A stretch of DNA of 64,000 nt, from NCBI RefSeq assembly GCF_021018895.1, contig NC_079375.1:26138475-26202474 (forward strand). Direction: 5' to 3'. Shown piece by piece: positions 1 through 11,935 of this stretch. The notes under the pieces are model-generated. The model was given only the letters and a program-made list of their open reading frames with translations, was not told the DNA's origin and searched no databases. Origin of the DNA: Seriola aureovittata (taxonomy: Eukaryota > Chordata > Actinopteri > Carangiformes > Carangidae). Position numbers and translations under genes: made by a program. Each line of letters begins with the position of its first letter. Within the stretch, counting starts at the first letter, position 1.

Positions 1-99
1 GAATTCACGGAGAGTGGCGTAAATGGGTGTGTTGATCGTTTCTATCCTGCCTCCTGCGTGCTCCACCCAGGCGACAACCCTCGCCTAAAACAAACGGAC

Positions 100-345
100 T
101 ACTTCCAGTAGGTGTGAAAGTGTCACTGCAATTATGTGTCTCTTCACTTCTGTGGGTTCTTGTCTGTTTTGTCCACTATCACTACAACTCGATCCTCCCA
201 CATATTTAACAAACCCAAGGCTAGTTGCCTGTATGTGATCTTATTTGCCTTCCCGACGGAGACACGTTGAAGTGTTGCAGTGATGTGGTTTCTCTTCAGT
301 GTGGGCTCTTTTGATGTAGACTGTCAGTTCTCCATTTAAGTCCAT
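100..345 (-). pseudogene. Decayed C2H2 finger remnants downstream of the zinc-finger stop codon
   Basis: Minus-strand reading just past the stop of the adjacent zinc-finger gene still shows finger and linker fragments. Examples are RTHRSEETHNCSDTFT at about 113-170 and HTEEKPHHCNT at about 250-320, which resemble the RTHTGEKPYxCxxC consensus. No continuous frame joins them. I infer that the array was once longer, that a stop codon shortened it, and that this stretch is now 3' UTR or flank. Confidence 0.6.
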
Positions 346-367
346 ATTTTCAGTAAATATACAACTG

Positions 368-1545
368 TTAATCTCTGTGAACTCTTATGTGCTTTTTCAA
401 GTCTGATATCCGACTAAAACTTTTCCCACAGGTTTTGCAGGGGTACGGCTTCTCACCTGTGTGGATTTTCAAATGCACATTTAGTGATGATCCCTGACTG
501 AATTTTTTCCCACAGGTATTGCAGGTGTACGGCTTCTCACCTGTGTGAGTTCTCATGTGGACTTTCAAGACACTACTGCATAAAAAACTTGTCCCGCATA
601 TTTTGCAAGAATATGGCTTCACACCTGTGTGGATTCTCATGTGCCATTTTAATAATGAGATTCTACAGAATCTTTTCCCGCAGGTCTTGCAAAGGTATGG
701 CTTCTCACCTGTGTGGATACTCATGTGAAGTTTCAAGACACTATTACGCCTGAAAGCTCTACCACATATTTTACAAGAATATGGTTTCTCACCTGTGTGA
801 GTTCTCATGTGGACCAACAAGTCACTACTACACCTGAAACCTTTTCCACAAGTGTTGCAAACGTACGGCCTCTCACCTGTGTGGGTTCTCATGTGGAGTG
901 ACAAACCTGTACTAGTTCTGAAACCTTTCCCACATGTTTTGCAAGGATAAGGCTTCTCATCAGTGTGGATTCTTAAATGAACATTTAATGTTGATATCTG
1001 ACTGAATCTCTTCCCACAGGTGTTGCAGGAGTACGGCTTCTCACCTGTGTGGGTTCTTAGATGTACGTTCAATTGGGACTTATACTTAAACGTTTTTCCA
1101 CAAGTGTCACATTTTAAAGACTTTTCACCTCTCTTAGTGTTACACTGACTCTTTGTTGTGGGACTGATGTATAGACTGTCACTGTGACGTCTCTTCTTTG
1201 GCTCTGTTTCTACATTTCTAGTTGGTTCTGGGTCTACATCCTTGCTTTCTTCCTGATCTTGGCTCTCAGCTACAGGAGAGTAGTGAGAGAGGAGCTGGTG
1301 GTCACTGTTTGCTTCTGCTTCACTTTGGTCACTTTCCTCATTAGTAGGAGTCAACATAAAGGTATCAGTCTCCTGCTTCAGTACAAGCTGCTCTCCCTTC
1401 TGACTGGTGCAGAGTTCCTCCTCTTCCTCTTTAATCTGTAGAAGCTCTGGGTCCTCCTGGTCCAGACTGGAGTTCCTCTCCTGGTCACAGAGCTGCTGGT
1501 CAGTGAGAACCTCCTCCTCCTTACAGACATGTTGCTGAGGGAGCT
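368..1545 (-). CDS. C2H2 zinc-finger protein, exon 2 (nine fingers)
   Basis: This is the terminal coding exon of a probable sequence-specific DNA-binding nuclear transcription factor. It holds nine consecutive C2H2 fingers of the form CxxCGKxFxxxxxLxxHxxxH joined by TGEKPY-type linkers, ending HIRVHRD and a TAA stop at 368-370. Before the fingers is an acidic, Glu-rich region that includes LLQIKEEEEELCTSQ, common in teleost multi-finger proteins. The acceptor CCTCCAG lies just above 1545. The open frame runs on to 1624, but that part is intron, because splicing to the exon at 2334-2505 completes a Glu codon (RT-E-LPQQ). The joined protein is 449 aa. No KRAB, SCAN or BTB domain is visible. The individual gene cannot be named because such families are large and lineage-specific. 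Confidence 0.88.
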
Positions 1546-2333
1546 CTGGAGGGACAAAGGGACACAAGAAACAGGGTACTAAATGTGATGATGGAAAAAC
1601 AGACAACTGAGCAAACAAATACAAGTTTACACCATTACCTTGGATAGTGAAACTTGGTATGAAACGGGCCCCATGCCCATATTATTAAGTTAGCAAGGTA
1701 CGTTAGTTAAATGTCAGCAATTTGGCAACACTGTTACACTGGAAAGTCCCACCAGTAAAAAGGCAACGTGTGCACTATGTACATTTTGATTTGGAGAGGT
1801 GGCTCTAGTGTTAAGACAACTATTGTTTTATTATGAAAGAAAGATTCTATGGCATTACTATATTTGTTCATGTTTTACAATGCATGTTTAACCTGAGCCA
1901 TACAACAATGATAACAATCACATCATATAGACACAGGGTTAATAGTATACAGTTGCTTAAATTTTCTTTAGCTCATTGGTATCTGATCAGGAAAAATGGT
2001 ATCAGAACAACATCATCATAATTTATTATTATTATTATTAAGAATAACAACAACAATAATAATAATAATAATGATAATTGGTGCTGCTCATTGCTGATGT
2101 TATTATTAATAATACTATTACACCTATGAGTATCACTATTATTACCATTTTACAAACCAGTCTGACAGTGCTCCAGTGCCTAATGGTTAACCCTAAACAA
2201 CTACCTCCACTGTTCCAAACCAGCATCCTAACCCCAAACTGAAGGGAAACATTATCTGAAGGGGAAACAAACTTCGACACGAGACTTAATTTGATGACAG
2301 ACCAAGTAGAAACGTTGATGTCTTATTACAGAC
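1546..2333 (-). other. Intron of the zinc-finger gene
   Basis: A 788-bp intron in the minus-strand gene, with donor GT at 2333-2332 and acceptor AG at 1547-1546. It contains ATT/AAT trinucleotide runs at about 2020-2075. Nothing else is recognised. Confidence 0.75.
2022..2075. repeat. (TTA)n / (AAT)n trinucleotide repeats
   Basis: Short runs of TTA followed by AAT units, in the zinc-finger intron. Confidence 0.9.
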
Positions 2334-2505
2334 CTGTCCTGTGTAGCTTTATCTCGGGTTTCCAAACGATATCCAGCAGTCTGCGCTGACGATCGATCTC
2401 TTCCTCGTACTCGACGATAGTTTTTTCAAAGACTCCGAATATTTCTTCAGCAGCAGCAGTTAGTCGCTCGTTGACAAACTCTCTCAGATACTGAACTGAA
2501 GACAT
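2334..2505 (-). CDS. C2H2 zinc-finger protein, exon 1
   Basis: The minus-strand ATG at 2505-2503 opens MSSVQYLREFVNERLTAAAE and continues through an acidic helical stretch to IVWKPEIKLHRT. This N-terminal exon is typical of teleost multi-finger genes. It ends at donor ACAG/GTCTGT with one base of the next codon (172 nt = 57 codons + 1), which matches the phase of the exon starting at 1545. It is too short for ordinary ORF listing and was found by reading upstream of the finger exon. Confidence 0.8.
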
Positions 2506-2837
2506 TGTTGCTTAGTTACCACTGAAATATTTACCTGCGATACGACTACACCGTCATCTTCAAGCTAACTCTAATACAGTTAACGTTGCTTGCACTGGCA
2601 TTGTTTACTTCCGCTATGTGTCACACTGTCAAGTTCCGACAGTGGAAGTGAGCTAACTTGTCTTTCCGCCTTAAGTTATGATTGTATCTGTGCTGCCTAA
2701 TTTTACAGGGAAATTACCCTTATTTCCTCTGAACTAGTTTGGGGTTGGGTTTTTTTTTTTGTTAGGACAGATCTTAGTACATTTCTACAAGTTAGTTTCG
2801 ACCAAGTAATTTCATTGGAGGGGAGTCATCAATCAGT

Positions 2838-3145
2838 TCTGGGACTTTTAACTACATGTATCACTCCGCTTTATGGTTATTCTATTAACCGGTTAATCGA
2901 TATCAGATTGTAACAAACTTTGCAAAAGATGAAAATATTTCTATAATTAACTTTTGATTAAATGATGTCTGGTCGTTAGAAGAGGGTGAAGGGAAGAAGC
3001 CTGGATACTTCAGCACACACCAGTTGCGCTCACATGACATTGTCTGGTCTGGAAAATATTTTTGTGTTGCTTAGCAACACTCCAGTACCAGTCCAGTTGC
3101 AGAACTATTTGTCTTGGTGTAAACAAATCCTAATCTGTTTCTGCT
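2838..3145. repeat. Dispersed repeat, copy 1 (partner at 12984-13325)
   Basis: This stretch shares long colinear similarity with 12984-13325 in the same orientation. Shared anchors include GGGACTTTTAACT, TCAGATTGTAACAAAC, GATGAAAATATTTC, GTGTTGCTTAGCAAC and TTGGTGTAA. The copies are clearly diverged. No open frame is conserved and the family is not identified. Confidence 0.75.
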
Positions 3146-3329
3146 CATTACTGTTAACTAATATGGCGCTCATAGAACTGAAGAGGTTTACTGTACAGTA
3201 ACATCTGGAAGAAACGGGTCTGAAATGACTCATTAGCTGCATTTCAATATTGAATCTTTTTGAAAGACTTCCAACAAGATTGAGACAGATACAGCTGCAG
3301 CCGTTCATATGCACACTTCACTAAATTTA

Positions 3330-6300
3330 GCTCATTCCACTTTGCAAAGAATCTCAACATGCAGAGACTTTACTCCGACAGGGTTGTGGTAAATATATTT
3401 GAAACAATTATCACAATATCAATAAGCATACTGTGCATTATTGACATGCATCATGTTGTGGCAAATGGATGCAAAATCACACATAAAATAATTGGTGATA
3501 TCCAAAGCATTGAACTGTCTTTCACTGCTTTCAAAAATGTGAACAAGTTATTTGTGTCAAACTAAAACGTCTACAATAATTTAAAGACCAAGGTCCTGTT
3601 CTTCAAGTGAGCAGCTCACAGTTTCTCTCTTTAAATTAGTTTTGTATTTCATCATGTATGAGCATAGGTAATTAAAATGTCATAAATAAATCAACAGGTC
3701 ATAATGGTTTCTGAGTAACTTGTAGGTTCACATCTAAAATCACAAGCACAACAATGTTGTTTCATTATATCTACACAAGGTTTAGGTTTAAGGAGTTGGA
3801 CACAAAAGCTAATTTTAAAAAATGCTTCAGAGTTTTTCCTCTCTAATCACCAAGTGTCGCTCATTGTGGAACTGTTGGGTTTCTCTCTATAATATTGTAA
3901 GGTCTCGAGGAGAAACAGAAACAGAAATAAAATAATATTGAACTGAATGTGATTTTTCTGAAATTTTATAATTTCCCAAAACAAAACACATTCATACATT
4001 CATAAACACTGTGGTGACTTCAGAAAATGGACAACAGTTATAAAATGTTTTTGTCTCAAACAGACAAACAGAAAAATCTGTTAGTGACGACAAAATACAA
4101 AAACAAGTGAAGGAAGTGATTTTATTGTTGCGGTTGAAAATTCATCACACATGCAAACAGCGATGTCGAAGCCGTGTATCATCAATATTTTATTAGCAAA
4201 CCAGAGAGAAATTAACAAAAAAAAAAAGAGCTGAAGGAACTGAACAATCTGTGTTTCTATAGTTTCTGTACAGGTCCAAATATTCTACAATATATACTAT
4301 TATACAACTGGATTACATTTCATGTCATTAGTACAGCAGTCACAAAGAAAAACTTCAAGTCTGTTACAGCAGCGTCGTCTGAGCAAACTTCTCTTCTTTC
4401 TGATTTGTTCCGCCGACCGGTTTCCTCTCTGACTGACATATGTTCAGCTAATGTGAATCTGCTACGCTAACATTCCCTCTTCTTCTCCAACAAAGTGCTA
4501 AGTCTTACATTTGTTCGCCTCAACAGCAAAAATAAACCTCAGAGCAATGAAAAACAGAAGGATTGTGAATCACATGTTGAGACTGAGATTGAGAATTTTT
4601 TTTTTTTTGCCAAAAACCAGAAAACGAAATAGGTCAAGGAGATTTTGAAAGTCAAACATGAGGATTTAAGTTTAAATAAATGGAGTTTGATTGAGGTAAA
4701 ACTGACACAGTTAAAAGTAAAACAGAAAGAACCTCAGTGTAAAACAAAGTGATTTTAAGGCCTGACGATCGGTTGCTCCATCAACACCATGTCATTTCAA
4801 GAACATGCAGATGTGGAAAAACCTTTTGTTGGCAACAAAAGTGTAAACTGACTTTCAGTCTCGCCATTTTAAAGGAACAGTTCATTCACTTTCTTGCTGA
4901 GGATTAGATGTTCAGATTGATACCACTCTCTTGTCTCTTTAGCACAGAACGACTTAGTTTAGCATGAAGTCTACAGTGTGGCAGAAACCCCCCCCACCCC
5001 GTAAATTCACAACTTGTCCCGATTAAACAAACAAGATGTTGCTGCTAATTCCTGAGCTCAACCAGACAATGGAAGTCTCCAGCCAGCGTATTTCCCAACA
5101 TGTCAGACTATTCCTTTAAACGAGTTTTAGGGTTCAGGCCTCTGGAAGCTGAACGTCGCTGTGGTTCACGTGACGCCCTGCTCTGGATCGAGACTGAGAC
5201 ATGATCAAGTGTGGAGGGAAAAACCACAAACTACGCTGTAAGAAAAAATGCAGAGGTCTTTATGAGCAACTAATCACAACTTCAGAAGGTACCTGAAGAA
5301 TCATGGCCTCCTCATGAATCACACAACACTGATTTCCAAAGCAGCAGCTCTAAAACTGTCCGGCCTCTTATTACATCCTCATTTTAAAATGTGGGACTTT
5401 TACTTTGATGAATCATAGATATAAGCTGCTATTTCTTGTCATTTCTAGTGGTGCTGAATTGAAACAACTTTAACCGTCCAATTGCCTCCCAGAAACATGC
5501 AACACTGTTTCTGCTTTATTACATTTAGGAAAGAAAGAACAATTCCAGCCCAAAAGAGCCAACCTGGGCTTGAACTGTTGCACTTTTCCTAATGTAATAA
5601 AATGCACAGTTTGCAGAGATTGGTTGACAAATCCTTAGCAGGTAGAAATCAGAATTCAAATCATCACAACACTGAAGTTGTGTAGTAAAACCAAAGTGTA
5701 TTAATGAGGGCAAAACTCTCTCATGCTGCTGCCCTTTAAGAAGCAACAAGCTTTTTTTTTTTTACACAGGAAAAGTGAAATACATGAAGTTTCTACATCT
5801 CTGAACACCTGAGGAAACATACACTGCGTTTCAGCCAGTTGTGAAAGTGAAACCACTTCATGAACCTGCTGCTCTAACAGCCTCCACTCTCCTGGCTTCA
5901 GTCTTTCCTCCTGATGTTGAACCTGCTGCAGAGATTTTACTCTCATTCAGACACCAGAGCCTCAGTGAGGTCCAGCACTGCTGCTGGGGATCAGGTCTGG
6001 CTCACAGTCAGTGTGCCGGTTGGTTGGTTGTCGTGTTGTAACAGCATCAATTTATTCTCTTAAATTTTATCGTGTGCTGCAGAAACGAAGATTTCACTGC
6101 ACTGGAACTAAAACACCCAAACCAGGAGAGCTTCATGAGAAGAGGTGTGAAAAATGTCTAAAATCTGAATAAAAACTCAAAATGAGAAGAGGCACAAACG
6201 GAGGGAAGCCGTTTTAAAACTGATGTTTCATGAGGAGAACATGAGAACCTTTCAAACTGTGATCAGACGCTCATGAAGACGGCAGCTGTTTGTTTGTTCG

Positions 6301-6335
6301 CTCGTCTCGTTGCAGTGATGAACGTTTTCTGTGGA
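3330..6335. other. Non-coding AT-rich stretch, possibly distal vcpip1 3' UTR
   Basis: No open frame here looks like a protein. A minus-strand AATAAA (TTTATT at about 4190-4195) precedes roughly 1.9 kb of sequence without obvious repeats, which resembles 3' UTR. The only upstream minus-strand coding gene is vcpip1, whose stop is 5.6 kb away. Assigning this stretch to a vcpip1 3' UTR is inference only. Confidence 0.3.
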
Positions 6336-6339
6336 GGAT

Positions 6340-6686
6340 ATGGAATCATAGGAGTGCTAAAAAAAGAATAAATCTATAAAAAAAAAAAAAAAGAAGAAAA
6401 TAAATGTGGAAATAAAAGCAGAGATAAATAAAAGAATAAATAAGTCAATAAAAAAGGTGGAAATATAAAGAGAAATAAATAAAAGACAAAAAAATGCTTT
6501 TCACTTGTTGCCTTTGCTTTCCCTTGAAGCTTTATTTATTTCTGTTTATATTGCCACATTTTTAATTCATTTCTTATGTATTTACTATATTTATTTATAT
6601 TATCTATTATTATTTATTTACTCCTGTTTCCAAATTTATTTTCTTATTCTGTTTCATATTTTTTTTATAGCACTCCTATGACTCCA
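6340..6686. mobile_element. Foldback/MITE-like element with terminal inverted repeats
   Basis: The left end ATGGAATCATAGGAGTGCTA is mirrored at the right end by TAGCACTCCTATGACTCCAT. The interior is also partly self-complementary, with AAATAAATGTGGAAATAAA-type sequence facing TTTATTTCTGTTTATATTG. The whole about 347-bp unit could fold as an imperfect hairpin. It encodes no protein, which fits a non-autonomous DNA transposon. The superfamily was not determined. Confidence 0.65.
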
Positions 6687-7016
6687 TACTTTGGCTGCAG
6701 AACTTTAGAGAAAATAAAATAAAATACAACAAAAAGTAAAAATAATCTGTTTTCAATGCCACCAGAACAGGAGACGTTTCCTGTGGAAATTTAACACACT
6801 ACCCTCTGCAGTAGTGCCGCCCAGTGGTGAGTCAAAGCCAACAGGAAGGTACAATTCTCATATGTATACACACTCAATTAGCAGTTTATGAGGGATCATT
6901 CATCATCATTTTAATACAACTGCCCTGGAATAAATCCTAATCCTAAAACTCCATCCTCTAGAATGAGCATATAGCTGGATCCGTCATGGAGCAGGATTTA
7001 CTGCAGGACTGTTGGA

Positions 7017-7283
7017 TCTGTTGGCTTCAGCTTCAGCTTCAGTGTCAGCTTCAGCGTCACCTTCAGCGTCACCTTTAGCTTCAGCGTCACCTTCAGCATC
7101 AGCTTCAGCTTTAGCATCAGCTTCAGCGTCACCTTTAGCTTCAGCGTCACCTTCAGCTTCAGCGTCACCTTCAGCGTCACCTTTAGCTTCAGCGTCACCT
7201 TCAGCTTCAGCGTCACCTTCAGCATCAGCTTCAGCTTTAGCGTCAGCTTCAGCGTCAGCTTCAGCGTCACCTTCAGCTTCAGC
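7017..7283. repeat. Hexanucleotide-type tandem repeat (TTCAGC / GTCACC variants)
   Basis: About 267 bp of interleaved GCTTCA, GCGTCA, CCTTCA and CTTTAG units. Because the period is a multiple of three, long low-complexity frames stay open on both strands (Ser-Ala rich on plus, Leu-Lys rich on minus). These are not genes. Confidence 0.93.
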
Positions 7284-7289
7284 TGGTGG

Positions 7290-8968
7290 ATCTCATAAAC
7301 TCCAAACTGAGATCATTGTTTTTTTGGAAGTCCAGTGAAGATTTTGCATAGGACAGAAACACAAAGGCCTGTGGGGGAGTTTCCTTTACCAAATATCAGA
7401 TCCAAAAACTGTTTTTTTGAACTGGACTGAAAACTTGAACCTGGTTTATCTTTGGTCGTATTCTGCTTTTTAAAATAGGAGGTTTCAAACATAAAGCAAC
7501 GACTGAGCCAGTGAATGGTCACATGACACCTCCTCTGCTCAGCCTCCTGTTCACTTTTGTTCAAGCCCGCATGAGGGACTTTGATACGCATGGAGATTAA
7601 TGTTTTTATTCTAGCGTTTTTTGTCAACATATTTAGCACAACAACAAACTGACTTACAGTTTGTGATCGCTCTGATCGTCATAACCATGACATCACTTCC
7701 TGTTTCAGGGCTGAGAGCAGGGTGGGGGAGGGGCAACGTGACCATACATTAAGAGCAAAGAAAAAGAAAATAAGTTCTTCATCATCACCATGATCATCAT
7801 CATCATTCTCCTGCCTACCTTTAAATGTTTTACTTACATTTAAAGGTAAAAATGTTACTTTTGTAAAAACAGTGAAATAAATGATGGGTTGTCTTTAATT
7901 AAGGAAATCATCAGCACTTTGATATTTGGGTATTTAGTAAACCAGGAGTTTAATGACTAATTAGTCGACAAATTTTTTTGCTTAACGATGTGAAGCGCTG
8001 CATTCATCAGCTTTATAACTTTGAGAGTTTCTCCACACGAGGGGGCCGTTTACTCATTATCAGACCAGTTCAACACACCTGCAAGACCTTTACAGACCAT
8101 AAGTCACTTCTGCTCAGCAACCTTTCACTGTGCAACACATTTTCTTCCAAATTCTTATAGTTTGTTTCCTAAAAAAATGCTTTATTTTGACAAAATGCTG
8201 AGCTGTTTAAATTTAAAGACAGGCGCTGCAAGTTGAAAATAGTGCCACATGCAGGTAAGGAGGGTGTTTCTCAGAGTGTTTGTGGTTTTTACACAATCAA
8301 CAGGAACGTCACTGTGTAACACTAACCTCTACAGGATATTAAATACTCTAATTTAAGCACATTTCAGCTTATGGCTGAATTGGGCTTCAAAATGAAGATT
8401 TTCCAGGCACTTGACCATCAGACAAATGTTGATCATATTAATTATCAGTCATCTGAGTCTACTGCTCTACTTATACACATTATGGATTTTAATAAAACCA
8501 AAGTTTACAGCTCTAGTATTCAGAGTAAGAAATCAAACTAAGTCAAGCTACATTAATCATTTCTGTTTGGCATCTGTGTAACAAACTAGAGTCTGACCTG
8601 CTGTCTTTTTAAAAAGGGCTGTGGCCATACAATGTAATTTAAAGGTTATTTTAAAGTGTAAAAATAAACTTGTCAATGCGTCGGGTTGTTAAAGAAACAT
8701 ATCTTTGGCATTTCAGTGCTGACGCTTGTTACTTATCGGCCGATCAATCTGTGGATAGTGGACACGTGACGTTACGCCGTGTGGAGCGGAAACAAAAACA
8801 ACATTTTAGAGGCTTTATATGTGAAAAATAAAACGGAAAAAAAAAAACACAGTGAGACTTTTTACCTGCAGGTGGCACACGTGTCAAAACTGCAGCAGCT
8901 GTCACTGGCCTATAGGTGGCACAGGTCGGTCTGAAGCTGGATTAAATGTTGAATTTAAATTGTGACCA
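7290..8968. other. Intergenic sequence, nothing recognised
   Basis: AT-rich DNA with only short chance frames. No conserved protein motif, RNA gene or repeat family was recognised. Confidence 0.5.
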
Positions 8969-8969
8969 T

Positions 8970-9001
<32 letters not shown>
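8970..9001. repeat. Poly-G tract (32 G)
   Basis: An uninterrupted run of 32 G on plus. It is a likely site of length polymorphism or assembly error. Confidence 0.95.
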
Positions 9002-9803
9002 CGCAAAACTTTATGCGAAGGCATCAGACAGTCGAGCAAACACAGATCCAGAGTTCTCCCTGCGGCCCTCAGACAGACGGACGGTGGAAAAGCAGATTTC
9101 GGTGATGAAGGCGTTGATGCGTACAGAGGCTGGTGCACGTCTCGGAGCGTGCACGTTGATGGAAGCATGTTTGCAGGACGTTACGCCGCTGGCGACCAGC
9201 AACTCTCCTCCCTGGTGGCAGATTAAGACTCAGAGGACTTTTCTATCTACAGGAACGCGTCTCACACACGAGTAGTTTCTCCTCCTCGGATATCGCTGGG
9301 TGTTTATAGCGAGAGGGTGAGACGTCTGCAGGGCGAGAGATACAAGTCTGTCACCAAACTAGAGACTCTGCGATATATTGTAAGACAGTCGTTTATGATA
9401 CATCATCAACTAAAAAAAAAACATATCATTAAATGAAAAATAATTTCTGTTAAACGCAGGAATCAATCACAAGCTGTGGTGAGGGGCTGTGTACCAAAGT
9501 GCATAGAGTTTAAACACACACAGCAACAGCTTCAGTACTGCAACAGAACTGTGGTAGTGGTGTGAGCGCATCAATGATGTATCGCAGACAGTGTGTCACA
9601 ATATATCGCCTTGTCGGTAAATGTCCCGCCCCGAGTGTGCGGCGAGGCGAGGACGGTCGGCCCGCTTTGGAGTCATGCAGTAAAGACAACGAAACACGAT
9701 GAAGACCAAAAGCTTTAGGATCCGACCTGAGGCGTTACGACCCACAGATGCTGGCCAGGCGGGTGAGGGCGGGGCGGGGGGCGGTGCTGGGGGTCTGGAG
9801 TGA
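9002..9803 (-). other. vcpip1: Proximal 3' UTR of vcpip1
   Basis: Sequence directly downstream of the vcpip1 stop codon on minus. No coding frame continues. A minus-strand frame at about 9600-9961 overlaps the end of the coding exon in another phase and has no recognisable content. The polyadenylation site was not fixed. Confidence 0.5.
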
Positions 9804-10603
9804 TCAGGAGTGATCCATGGGTTCGGTGGTGTTGCTCTGCCCGGCGTCCTGGCTCTCCATCTCCTCCAGCTCCTCTGCCTTCCCCTCTGGTTTGTCAGCT
9901 GACGAGACGCCTGCTGCAGCTGGAGGTTCGTGGCTCGGTGTGGATGTTGATTGGCCCGCACCTGTCTTAGTCCCGCCTGTCCGCTCCTGGCTGGCCCCGC
10001 CCCCTGCGGCGGCGGCAGCGGCGCTCTGCTGCTCTCTCAGGTGGCGTTCCATGGAAGCCTGGATGGAGGAGACCATCTCCTGCAGCTTCCTCCGCTGCTG
10101 CTCCATCAGGCTGGGGTCCAGACCGCGCCCGTCCTTCATGGTGACAAAGCCGGGTGCCATGCGAACCAGCTCCCTGGTGGTGTCCTCGGGGATGTCCGAC
10201 AGGTCCGGGGGGCCTCTGGACACGCTGGCGCTCAGATCCACGCCACTGCTGTGCTGGCGCGTGATAGGCCTGTGCTCCGGAGGGGAGGAGCCACCGGCAC
10301 TGCCCAGAGAGTGACCTTTACCCTGGAAGGCGGTGACGCTCTGCAGCTGCTCCTTCTTACGGACCACGCCACCGCTACCCAGCCGCAGCACGCCATGTGA
10401 CGGGCTCCCCTCTCTGCTGCCCCTTGTGGCTGCCTCTGAACGCAGCTGCACCAGCGCCTCCTTCACCAGCTCCTCCACATCAGGGCCGACAGGAAAGTGA
10501 CCTGCGGTGTCGACACAGAGCTCCAGACGCTCCTCTGCTGCGTTATAAACAAACGTTTTCCCCGTCAGGTGAGGCAGCGTGCAGTGTTTCCCGTCCATCA
10601 GGC
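9804..10603 (-). CDS. vcpip1: vcpip1 exon 3 (C-terminal part of VCPIP1)
   Basis: This is the last coding exon. After the acceptor TTCAG the frame reads GLMDGKHCTLPHLTGKTFVY, then a Ser-rich tail with KLQEMVSSIQASMERHL, and ends EEMESQDAGQSNTTEPMDHS before TGA. These blocks match the conserved VCPIP1 C-terminus (MADGKHCTFPHLPGKTFVYN and TTEPMDHS in mammals, from memory). The exon starts in phase 1, agreeing with exon 2. The frame remains open upstream to 10676, but that part is intron. Overlapping plus-strand frames of up to 165 aa are antisense shadows. Confidence 0.95.
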
Positions 10604-11848
10604 CTGAAGGAGAGGAAGAGGAAATATTACGATATTTAACAAAGCTGCTGGTTTTCATTTTATTTACTGGTGCCAATACAAACCCTTTATACTCTGAAAC
10701 GTAGTTTATTATTTTTTTTAACTGAATAAAAAGAGCCAGAAGACCTTTTAGTTACTGAAGTTACAGAATGAAATGATCAAAATCTTGATTTAAATATCAG
10801 ATCAACCAAAGACGAAGAGTCTAACAAAGACTTAAAGCTCCTCCAGTGTAAAGGTCTGTGTCCATGTGTAGTGTGATTATAGATTATAGATCAGCTCTAG
10901 CTTCTATATTAATACTATGAAAGTATCAAAGCCTCAGTCCACAGAGAAAAAAAAGTGGTTTCTTTTTTTGTTAAATCCTTATTTAACAAAACATCAAGGA
11001 TGACTTCACTTCGATTTGGACTCTCAGTTTCATTATGAGCTCTGCAGTTAATGCTTCCACGAATTACAGTACCAAAGTCTGACCAGCAGATGTCACCGTT
11101 TGACATTTCATTGTTTCCGTAGCTTTATTTCCCCCATCGCTACGTTCAATACTTGACCATTTTATATAATAATTCATAATAATTACATAATTAATTACAT
11201 AATTCAGCCAGTAAGGAAGAGAAACCAGAAAACCTGATGTGTTTTCACGCACTGCTGTAATCTGATTACTCCTGGTTGGTGATGACATGTTATTTAGGAA
11301 CCATCACCTACTATTTTAATGTATTTTCTTCATTAAGGTGCTGTTATGAAGAAAACACACTACAATAAGCTCTGTACTGGGAGAGCACTTCCTGGACACT
11401 GTTTTACTTATTGTCTTGTCGTCATCTTATCGTCAACCTGGTTGTGTATCTTAATGCATATTTAAAAGCATTTAAATGTTCACTCTGATCTCTGTTTATA
11501 TAAACACATGACTGTATGTATGGAAAGTTGTATTTGCTATCAATATTTCTTTTTGTTATTTCTTTTATTTTCAGGTCTCACTTGTAAATGAGATTTTGAT
11601 CTCACTTCTTTAGTTAGATTATTTTGAATTCGAGGATCATCTCTGCACGTAACGACCCGTCCTTTAATCACAGCAACACCTGCACATGTTATGTATGAGA
11701 TATTCTCACCAGGTTTCTCTCATCTTCTACTATGATTTCAGAAACATGGTTTCTGGTTTCCATAACATATAAATACAAAAGAATAAACTGATTGGTTGAC
11801 TGTATCCTGGTTATTTAAGTACATGTAAACACACTGCATGAAACCTAC
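10604..11848 (-). other. vcpip1: vcpip1 intron 2
   Basis: A GT-AG intron of 1245 bp between exons 2 and 3. It contains part of a dispersed repeat (about 10865-10955, inverted relative to about 58300-58385). Confidence 0.85.
10865..10955. repeat. Dispersed repeat fragment, inverted relative to 58060-58390
   Basis: The sequence TGATTATAGATTATAGATCA through GTATCAAAGCCTCAGTCCAC recurs as its reverse complement at about 58300-58385. I recognise the type from teleost genomes but cannot name the family. Confidence 0.7.
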
Positions 11849-11935
11849 CCATGTCTTTCTTGACGATGTTGTAGAAGACGCCGCCCTGCTGGAATAAGTG
11901 CGGCAGCTTCTTTGCATACGACCAAACATCCTCAC
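11849..11935 (-). CDS. vcpip1: vcpip1 exon 2
   Basis: An 87-nt internal exon that reads, with its flanking split codons, EDVWSYAKKLPHLFQQGGVF and then YNIVKKDMG. This corresponds to the VCPIP1 segment after LLATLMG. The acceptor is TTCCAG at 11937-11936 and the donor GTAGG at 11848-11844. Both junctions are phase 1 and restore a Gly codon on each side. It is too short to appear in ORF listings. Confidence 0.93.

Noticed and set aside
3359..3565. 68-codon plus-strand frame
   Set aside because: No similarity to any family I know, no splice signals matched, and AT-rich composition. Treated as chance.
7012..7338. Ser-Ala repeat protein frame on plus and Leu-Lys frame on minus
   Set aside because: Both are products of a hexanucleotide-type repeat. 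There is no start context, domain or splice support.
9817..10400. Plus-strand frames of 149-165 codons
   Set aside because: Antisense shadows of vcpip1 exon 3, produced by its GC-rich, Ser/Ala-rich coding sequence.
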